From NCBI GenBank assembly GCA_021848555.1, contig JAJZUN010000050.1:1-11056 (forward strand): 11,056 nucleotides of DNA, given 5' to 3'. The DNA is from Pseudomonadota bacterium (GTDB taxonomy: Bacteria; Pseudomonadota; Gammaproteobacteria; Burkholderiales; SG8-39). Position numbers and translations under genes: made by a program. Of this stretch, positions 6,318 through 11,056 are shown piece by piece. The notes below the pieces were generated by a model. That model was not told the origin of the DNA. It searched no databases and was given only the letters and a program-made list of their open reading frames with translations. The stretch's first letter is position 1. The number at the start of each line of letters is the position of its first letter.

Positions 6318-7501
6318 TGGAACCGGTCATTCAATTCGCCCCCTACACGGGCTGGGTTTATCCGAACGAAACGGTATTCGAATGGTCGGTGCTGATTGCC
6401 GTCTATCCTTATCTCACCGGGCTGGTCGCGGGCGCATTCACCGTGTCCAGCCTGTATCAGGTGTTCGGCTTCCAGCGGCTGAAGCCGGTGGCGCACATGG
6501 CCTTGCTGACCTCGCTCAGCTTCATGATTTTCGTGCCCACGCCGCTGCTGCTGCACCTCGGCCATCCGGAGCGCGCCTTCAATTCCACGATCACGCCGCA
6601 TCTGACCTCGGCCATGGCGATGTTCGGCTTCTTTGCGAGCTTCTACGTCGCGCTGCTGATACTCGAGGGCTGGTTTGCCTACCGCCCGTTCATCATCGAG
6701 CAGGCGCAAAAGAGGACGGATCTGCTGGGACGCTTCTATCGCCTGCTGACGCTGGGCTCCTACGACGTTTCGGAGCATGCGATGGGTTACGATAGAAAAT
6801 GGATTTTCGCGCTGGCGGTCATCGGCATTCCCGCGGCGCACGGCCTGCACGGTTATGTCGGGTTCATGTACGGCTCGCTCAAGTCGCGCGAATGGTGGTC
6901 CTCCGATCTGATGCCGGTCATTTTCCTGTTCTCCGCGATCATTTCCGGCGTTTCGCTGCTGGCGGTGCTCTACGTCGCGTCGTGCAAGATGCGCAAGATC
7001 GCGGTGGATCTGGCCTGCCTGAAAGGCCTCGCGTACACGATCTGGGCTTTCATCATGGTGGCGCTGGTGCTCGAAGGACTGGAATTCGCCAATATCGTCT
7101 ACAAAGGCCGCGAAGGCGTGGACATGATCATGCAGTACGTGACCGGGCCGCTGTTGATTCCCTACTTCATCCTGCAGTTCGCCGTCGGCGCCATCACGCC
7201 CTTCCTCTGGCTGTCCTACATGATCTGGCGCGGGACCACCGGCAGGACTTTGGTGATCGGGGTCACCGTGTGCGCCTGCCTGGTGCTGTTTTCGGTGTTC
7301 ATGATGCGCTGGAACGTGGTCATCGGCGGGCAGGAAATATCCAAGACCGGCAAAGGGCTGCTCTCGTATCACCTGCCTTTCTTCGGCAAGGAGGGCGCGC
7401 TGGTGGCGATCCTGCTGACCATGGCGCCGCTCGGCCTGCTGTACGTGTTGACCCGGCTGTTTCCTCCCTGGTCGGATACGGCGACGCACGCCCACTCCTG
7501 A
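6317..7501 (+). CDS. nrfD: NrfD/PsrC-family integral membrane quinone-interacting subunit
   Basis: The 394-residue, strongly hydrophobic protein has about eight or nine predicted membrane helices (roughly 22-45, 58-80, 97-120, 161-185, 197-222, 236-258, 278-304, 309-330, 360-380). The segment MRWNVVIGGQE near 330-340 matches the C-terminal hallmark of NrfD/PsrC/ActC-type proteins. Family members carry no cofactor; they bind a quinone near the periplasmic face and exchange electrons with an FeS partner. Translation is coupled to the FeS gene through the TAATG overlap, with AAGAGG at 6304-6309 as ribosome binding site. The symbol is a family label: nothing shows that this is the nitrite-reduction protein, and no nrfA is in the window. 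The length is nearer to the larger PsrC/DsrP/Act relatives than to the shortest NrfD proteins. Confidence 0.93.
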   Translation: MEPVIQFAPYTGWVYPNETVFEWSVLIAVYPYLTGLVAGAFTVSSLYQVFGFQRLKPVAHMALLTSLSFMIFVPTPLLLHLGHPERAFNSTITPHLTSAMAMFGFFASFYVALLILEGWFAYRPFIIEQAQKRTDLLGRFYRLLTLGSYDVSEHAMGYDRKWIFALAVIGIPAAHGLHGYVGFMYGSLKSREWWSSDLMPVIFLFSAIISGVSLLAVLYVASCKMRKIAVDLACLKGLAYTIWAFIMVALVLEGLEFANIVYKGREGVDMIMQYVTGPLLIPYFILQFAVGAITPFLWLSYMIWRGTTGRTLVIGVTVCACLVLFSVFMMRWNVVIGGQEISKTGKGLLSYHLPFFGKEGALVAILLTMAPLGLLYVLTRLFPPWSDTATHAHS

Positions 7502-7613
7502 TATGCAGCCGCGGAAGCGCAGAGCAGGTTCCAGACCACACCGCGGCGAGGCCTAGGCTGGCAGGCGGTTTCGATTGGCTTGATTTTCAATCTCAACGTG
7601 AAAGGAAGATGAA
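7502..7613. other. Intergenic gap between nrfD-like gene and small cytochrome
   Basis: The 112-bp gap has GCCGCGG (7508-7514) and its complement CCGCGGC (7541-7547) as a long-loop inverted repeat, a GCCTAGGC palindrome at 7551-7558, and GATTG/CAATC arms at 7573-7577 and 7588-7592. AAGGAAG at 7602-7608 is the ribosome binding site of the cytochrome. There is no T-run terminator. A separate promoter in the A/T-richer 7571-7595 part is possible but not demonstrable by eye. Confidence 0.3.
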
Positions 7614-7904
7614 ATGAAACGCATGATGATCCTGGCGGGAGCGGTTGCGGCACTGATGGCCGGCGGGCAGGTAGCGGCCGCGGACGGCAAGGCGGTATTC
7701 GACAAGAGCTGCAAGGGCTGCCATACGGGGATGAAGCCGAAGATGGGCGACAAGGCCGCCTGGGCGCCGCTGATCGCGCAGGGCGCCGACGCTCTGACCG
7801 CGGCCGTGATGAAAGGCAAGAAGCCGATGCCGCCCAAGGGCGGGGCCGCGAGCGAAGCCGATGTAAAAGCCGCGGTCGAGTACATGATCAGCCAAAACAA
7901 GTAA
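7614..7904 (+). CDS. Small monohaem class I cytochrome c (c5-like)
   Basis: The 96-residue precursor has a short signal peptide (about residues 1-22, ending VAA/AD) and a mature domain of about 74 residues. The haem c site is C33KGCH37. The likely axial Met is M72 in the MPPKGG loop, followed by the C-terminal helix EADVKAAVEYMIS, a pattern typical of cytochrome c5 and related short cytochromes. AAGGAAG at 7602-7608 is a strong ribosome binding site. It lies 112 bp after the NrfD-type gene on the same strand, so it may be co-transcribed or have its own promoter. A plausible role is a soluble periplasmic carrier between the hexahaem/FeS/NrfD complex and a terminal oxidase or reductase. This is inferred from context only. 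Confidence 0.93.
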   Translation: MKRMMILAGAVAALMAGGQVAAADGKAVFDKSCKGCHTGMKPKMGDKAAWAPLIAQGADALTAAVMKGKKPMPPKGGAASEADVKAAVEYMISQNK

Positions 7905-7912
7905 TACCGGAC

Positions 7913-7935
7913 GGTGCCGATCTGTCGTCGGTACC
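7913..7935 (+). terminator. Possible hairpin terminator after the small cytochrome
   Basis: Arms 7913-7920 and 7928-7935 form an 8-bp stem with one G-U pair and a 7-nt loop, starting 9 bases after the cytochrome stop. No T-run follows, so this is at best a weak or Rho-assisted terminator or a 3'-end stabilising hairpin. Confidence 0.35.
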
Positions 7936-7959
7936 CGAGCGGCTACCCGCGACACCCGG

Positions 7960-7989
7960 TTCACGGCTCGCTGCAGCGCGGGCCGTGAA
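7960..7989 (+). terminator. Inverted repeat TTCACGGC / GCCGTGAA
   Basis: Perfect 8-bp arms (7960-7967 and 7982-7989) flank a 14-nt loop that itself contains the palindrome CGCTGCAGCG (7969-7978). It is a stable potential hairpin downstream of the cytochrome cluster, lacks a proper T-run, and may be a terminator or an operator for acyP. Confidence 0.35.
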
Positions 7990-8046
7990 TCGCTGTTTCC
8001 GCTATATTGTCATGCTAGTCATCCACCTGGCGCGGCGTGGGCAGAT

Positions 8047-8316
8047 ATGGTCAAGCATCTCGAAATCTTCGGCCTGGTTCAAGGCGTGGGCTTTCGCTAC
8101 CACTTCAGCGAACAGGCGCAGTGGCTGGGCATCAGCGGCTGGGTGCGCAACCGCCGCGGCGGCAGCGTCGAAGCGATGATCGCAGGCACGCCCGAAGCCG
8201 TGGAGGCGATGCTCACCTGGGCGCGGCGCGGTCCGGCGGCCGCGCGGGTGGAGCGCATCGACGTCAGCGAAACCGAAGGCGCGTTCTCCGGCTTCGAACT
8301 GCGCTCTACCGAGTAG
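8047..8316 (+). CDS. acyP: Acylphosphatase
   Basis: The 89-residue cytosolic enzyme hydrolyses the carboxyl-phosphate bond of acylphosphates. The family signature is complete: GLVQGVGFRYH at 9-19 (catalytic R17 with the phosphate-binding loop) and GWVRNRRGGSVEA at 31-43 (catalytic N35). Length is typical for the family. The ribosome binding site is weak (GGGCAG just before ATG), but the first residues already match the first strand of the domain. The gene is probably independent of the electron-transfer cluster, from which hairpins separate it. It ends 9 bp from the end of dnaE, with the genes convergent. Confidence 0.95.
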   Translation: MVKHLEIFGLVQGVGFRYHFSEQAQWLGISGWVRNRRGGSVEAMIAGTPEAVEAMLTWARRGPAAARVERIDVSETEGAFSGFELRSTE

Positions 8317-8325
8317 GCCGCGGCC
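8316..8325. repeat. GGCCGCGGCC palindrome between convergent genes
   Basis: The 9-bp gap between the acylphosphatase and dnaE stop codons, with the last base of the former, is a perfect 10-bp palindrome. No T-rich terminator is seen on either side. The same 10-mer occurs at 3505-3514, probably by chance in G+C-rich DNA. Confidence 0.3.
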
Positions 8326-11056
8326 TCAGGGGTAGACCACCTGCACATTTTCCGGCCGCAGCCATTCCCGCAACGACTGCATCAGGGCGTCGTCCAGCCT
8401 GACGCGCCAGTCGTCGCCGAGGCGCATTTCGCAGCTCGCCGCGTCGTTGTGATAGCAGACGCACACCGGGCAGCCGCCTTTGCGGTAGGGCGCGAGCAGG
8501 TCCTTGAGCCGGGCGGCCACGGCCGCGGCGGAGCCCGCCCGGCTGGCCTCGCCGTTGATCGACAGGCGTATCGCCTTGGCGAAGTGGCTGCGTGCGGCCG
8601 CCAGGTCGTAGATCCGGTCGGCGATGATGCGCATGAAGCTGACATCGCCCTCCTCGCCTGCCGCGGCCCGCCGCACGATTTTCAGCTTGGCTTCGATCAC
8701 CAGCAGGTTGTCCTCCTTGCACAGGTCCCGGTACTGGTCGAACACCTCGTTGTAAATGGTGACTTCCTGGGCGGCGCTGCCGTCGCTCAGATTGAGGATC
8801 ACCATGCGCCCGCTCTGCGTCCTCTGGATGCGCACCGACTCGACCACGCCGGCGATGAGCTGGCTGCGTTGCTGCTGCTCGAAGCTGGCGCCGGGCTGCA
8901 GGCTCTTGAGCGAACTGCGCACGAAGCGCTGCACCTCGGCGCGGTAGGCGCTGAACGGATGCCCGGAGAGATAAAAGCCGAGGCTCGCTTTTTCCTCCTT
9001 CAGCACGCGCCCCTCGTCCCAGCGCTCGGCGCCGATCAGCGCCGGGCGCTCGGCACCCGCGCCGCCTGAGTCGCCGAACAGGTTGACCTGCTGCGCATGG
9101 CGCTCGCGCTGCTCCGCCGCCTCGAGCGCGATGCCGACCGAGGCGAACAGGCCGGCGCGGTCCGGGTTGATGCAATCGAACGCCCCGGCGCGCACCAGCG
9201 CCTCGACCACGCGCCGGTTGACCACGCGCTTGTCGATGCGCTCGCAGAAATCGAACAGGTCGCGAAACGCTCCTCCCTGCTCGCGCGCGCGCACGATGGC
9301 GCCGATCGCGGATTCCCCCGTGCCTTTCACCGCGCCGAGGCCGTAGCGGATGCTGGTCTCGTCCACCGGCACAAACCGGTAGGCGCCGCTGTTGATGTCG
9401 GGCGGCAGCACCTTCAGGCCATTGGCCAGCGCGTCGACGTAGATGCTGTGCGCCTTGTCGGTGTCGTCCATCACCGCCGACAAGTTGGCCGCCATGAATT
9501 CTGAGGGGAAATGCGCTTTCAGGTAGGCAGTCTGGCACGCGACCAGCGCGTAGGCCGCCGCGTGCGACTTGTTGAAACCATAGCCGGCGAACTTCTGCAT
9601 CAAGTCGAACAGTTCGTTGGCTTTCTTTTTTTCCAGGCCGTTCTTCTCCGCGCCGGAGACGAAAATGTCGCGCTGCTGGTCCATTTCCTCCTGATTCTTC
9701 TTGCCCATGGCGCGGCGCAGCAGGTCGGCGCTGCCCAGGCTGTAGCCGCCGATCACCTGCGCGATCTGCATCACCTGCTCCTGGTAGACCATGATGCCGT
9801 AGGTCGATCCGAGTATCGGCTGCAGGCGCGGATCGACGTATTCGACCCGCTGCCTGCCGTGCTTGCGTTCGATGAAATCGGGAATCAGGTCCATCGGGCC
9901 GGGACGGTACAGCGCCACCAGCGCGATGATGTCCTCGAAGCGGTCCGGACGCGCCTGCTTCAGCAGGTCGCGCATGCCGCGCGATTCGAACTGGAACACG
10001 GCGGTGGTGTTGGCCCCGGCGAAAATCTTGTAGATCGCGGGATCGTCGAGCGGGATCGTCTCCAGCAGGAAATCCGGCCGCGGCTCGCCGTAGCGGCGAG
10101 CGCGGATATGGCGCATGGCCCAGTCGAGGATGGTGAGCGTGGTCAGGCCGAGAAAGTCGAATTTCACCAGGCCGACGGCTTCGACATCCTTCATGTCGAA
10201 CTGCGACACCACGCTCTCCGCGCCCTGCGCCGTGTACAGCGGGCAGAAATCGGTGAGCTTGCCCGGCGCGATCAGCACGCCGCCCGCGTGCATGCCGACG
10301 TTGCGCGTCAGGCCTTCGAGCTGGCCGGCGAGCGCGAGCAGTTCGCGCGTCTCCTCGTCGTTTTGCTCGCGCTCGGCGAGGCGCGGCTCCATCTCGCGCG
10401 CCATCTCCAGCGTGATCAGTTTTCCCGGCGCGAACGGAATCAGCTTGGCCAGTTCGTCGGTGCGCCCGTAGTTCCATTCCATCACGCGGCCGACGTCGCG
10501 CACCACCGCCTTCGCCGCCATGGTGCCGAAGGTGGCGATCTGCGACACCGACTGGGCCCCGTATTTCTTCTTCACGTACTCGATCACCCGGTCGCGGCCG
10601 TCCTGGCAGAAATCGATGTCGAAGTCGGGCATGGACACCCGCTCCGGATTGAGGAAGCGCTCGAACAGGAGGTCGTAGCGCAGCGGGTCGAGATCGGTGA
10701 TGCCGAGCGAATAGGCGACCAGCGAACCCGCGCCCGAGCCGCGCCCGGGGCCTACCGGCACGCCGTTCGCCTTGGCCCAGTTGATGAAGTCGGCGACGAT
10801 CAGAAAGTAGCCGGAGAAACCCATCTGGGTGATGGTCTTGATCTCGAACGCGAGGCGCGCGCGATACTCGGGCTCGCGCCGCGCGCGCTGCTCGTCGTCC
10901 GGAAACAATTTCGCCAGCCGCAGCGTGAGGCCCTGCCCCGCCTGCTGCGCCAGATAGTCCTCCAGGCTCACGCCTTCCGGGGTGGGAAACGGCGGCAGCT
11001 TGCTCTTGCCGAGTTCCAGCGTGAGATTGCAGCGGCGCGCGATTTCCACGCTGTTG
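8326..11056 (-). CDS. dnaE: DNA polymerase III alpha subunit, N-terminal part off the window
   Basis: About 909 C-terminal residues of the replicative polymerase are present. The stop is TGA at 8328-8326, and the frame stays open to the right edge, where it reads NSVEIARRCNL. That segment is internal in DnaE, so the GTG at 11049 is not the start. The family is normally about 1150-1170 residues, so the N-terminal PHP region (about 250 residues) is missing here. Visible landmarks are PVGPGRGSGAGSLVAYSLGI, the catalytic-aspartate motif MPDFDIDFC, TFGTMAAKAVVRDVGRV, the third catalytic Asp in VKFDFLGL, RRAMGKK, KFAGYGFNKSHAAAYALV, and then helix-hairpin-helix, OB-fold and C-terminal tau-binding regions. 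No intein or frameshift is seen. It carries out chromosomal DNA synthesis in the cytoplasm. It is a housekeeping gene and a useful taxonomic anchor, consistent with Betaproteobacteria. Confidence 0.97.
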   Translation of the reverse strand, partial: NSVEIARRCNLTLELGKSKLPPFPTPEGVSLEDYLAQQAGQGLTLRLAKLFPDDEQRARREPEYRARLAFEIKTITQMGFSGYFLIVADFINWAKANGVPVGPGRGSGAGSLVAYSLGITDLDPLRYDLLFERFLNPERVSMPDFDIDFCQDGRDRVIEYVKKKYGAQSVSQIATFGTMAAKAVVRDVGRVMEWNYGRTDELAKLIPFAPGKLITLEMAREMEPRLAEREQNDEETRELLALAGQLEGLTRNVGMHAGGVLIAPGKLTDFCPLYTAQGAESVVSQFDMKDVEAVGLVKFDFLGLTTLTILDWAMRHIRARRYGEPRPDFLLETIPLDDPAIYKIFAGANTTAVFQFESRGMRDLLKQARPDRFEDIIALVALYRPGPMDLIPDFIERKHGRQRVEYVDPRLQPILGSTYGIMVYQEQVMQIAQVIGGYSLGSADLLRRAMGKKNQEEMDQQRDIFVSGAEKNGLEKKKANELFDLMQKFAGYGFNKSHAAAYALVACQTAYLKAHFPSEFMAANLSAVMDDTDKAHSIYVDALANGLKVLPPDINSGAYRFVPVDETSIRYGLGAVKGTGESAIGAIVRAREQGGAFRDLFDFCERIDKRVVNRRVVEALVRAGAFDCINPDRAGLFASVGIALEAAEQRERHAQQVNLFGDSGGAGAERPALIGAERWDEGRVLKEEKASLGFYLSGHPFSAYRAEVQRFVRSSLKSLQPGASFEQQQRSQLIAGVVESVRIQRTQSGRMVILNLSDGSAAQEVTIYNEVFDQYRDLCKEDNLLVIEAKLKIVRRAAAGEEGDVSFMRIIADRIYDLAAARSHFAKAIRLSINGEASRAGSAAAVAARLKDLLAPYRKGGCPVCVCYHNDAASCEMRLGDDWRVRLDDALMQSLREWLRPENVQVVYP

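Larger units (their letters stand above)
7905..8046. other. Intergenic gap with two hairpins before the acylphosphatase gene
   Basis: This 142-bp gap holds two inverted repeats, annotated separately, that may end transcription of the cytochrome cluster. It also holds TATATT at 8003-8008, a fair -10 match about 39 bp before the acylphosphatase ATG, but with no recognisable -35. No gene is seen here. Confidence 0.35.

Noticed and set aside
6314..7495. Minus-strand frame of 393 residues opposite the NrfD-type gene
   Set aside because: The product is a His/Arg/Gln-rich shadow without domains. The plus strand encodes a clear multi-helix membrane protein.
7573..7592. TTGAT near the small cytochrome as an FNR/CRP-type site
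   Set aside because: Only one half (TTGAT at 7580-7584) fits. The second half does not match ATCAA at the required spacing.
8047..8316. Acylphosphatase as part of the redox system
   Set aside because: It is a common housekeeping gene, separated by 142 bp and two hairpins from the cytochrome cluster, with no functional link visible.
8306..10477. Minus-strand frame of 723 residues overlapping dnaE
   Set aside because: It is a shifted frame of dnaE. The product is Arg/Ala/Gly-rich and lacks all polymerase motifs, which lie in the other frame.

Overview
The window (about 11 kb, G+C-rich) looks like chromosomal DNA from a betaproteobacterium. The best taxonomic anchor is the large C-terminal part of DNA polymerase III alpha (dnaE) at the right end. 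That placement is an inference from sequence style, not from a search. There is no sign of a mobile element, tRNA, rRNA or CRISPR array. The theme of the left three quarters is periplasmic and membrane electron transfer. At least eleven c-type haem sites, four predicted [4Fe-4S] clusters and one NrfD-type membrane subunit lie in seven kilobases.

Layout. Bases 1-1040 (minus) hold the N-terminal 346 residues of an exported cytochrome made of tandem c4/c553-like domains; it runs off the left edge. Bases 1240-3298 (minus) are a two-component system, with a NarX/DegS-type membrane histidine kinase overlapping a NarL/FixJ response regulator by 8 bp. A 342-bp divergent intergenic region (3299-3640) separates it from a plus-strand cluster. 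That cluster encodes an exported two-domain rhodanese (3641-4459), a hexahaem cytochrome fusion (4474-5451), a Tat-exported four-cluster ferredoxin-like subunit (5466-6317), an NrfD/PsrC-type membrane protein (6317-7501) and a small monohaem cytochrome c5-like protein (7614-7904). An acylphosphatase gene (8047-8316) follows and meets dnaE (minus, 8326 to the right edge) tail to tail.

How the genes may work together. The hexahaem cytochrome, FeS protein and NrfD protein form a quinone-linked redox module of the NrfBCD / DsrJOP type. There is no molybdopterin catalytic subunit anywhere in the window. The periplasmic rhodanese, the first gene of the cluster, suggests sulfane-sulfur chemistry or delivery. 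The small cytochrome could shuttle electrons to or from the complex. The divergent two-component system is a natural candidate regulator of both flanking cytochrome units. Substrate and direction of electron flow cannot be read from the sequence. The most interesting points are the hexahaem fusion (four-haem bis-His-like module plus a dihaem c4-like module), the catalytic-subunit-free arrangement, and the partner tandem-domain cytochrome on the other strand.
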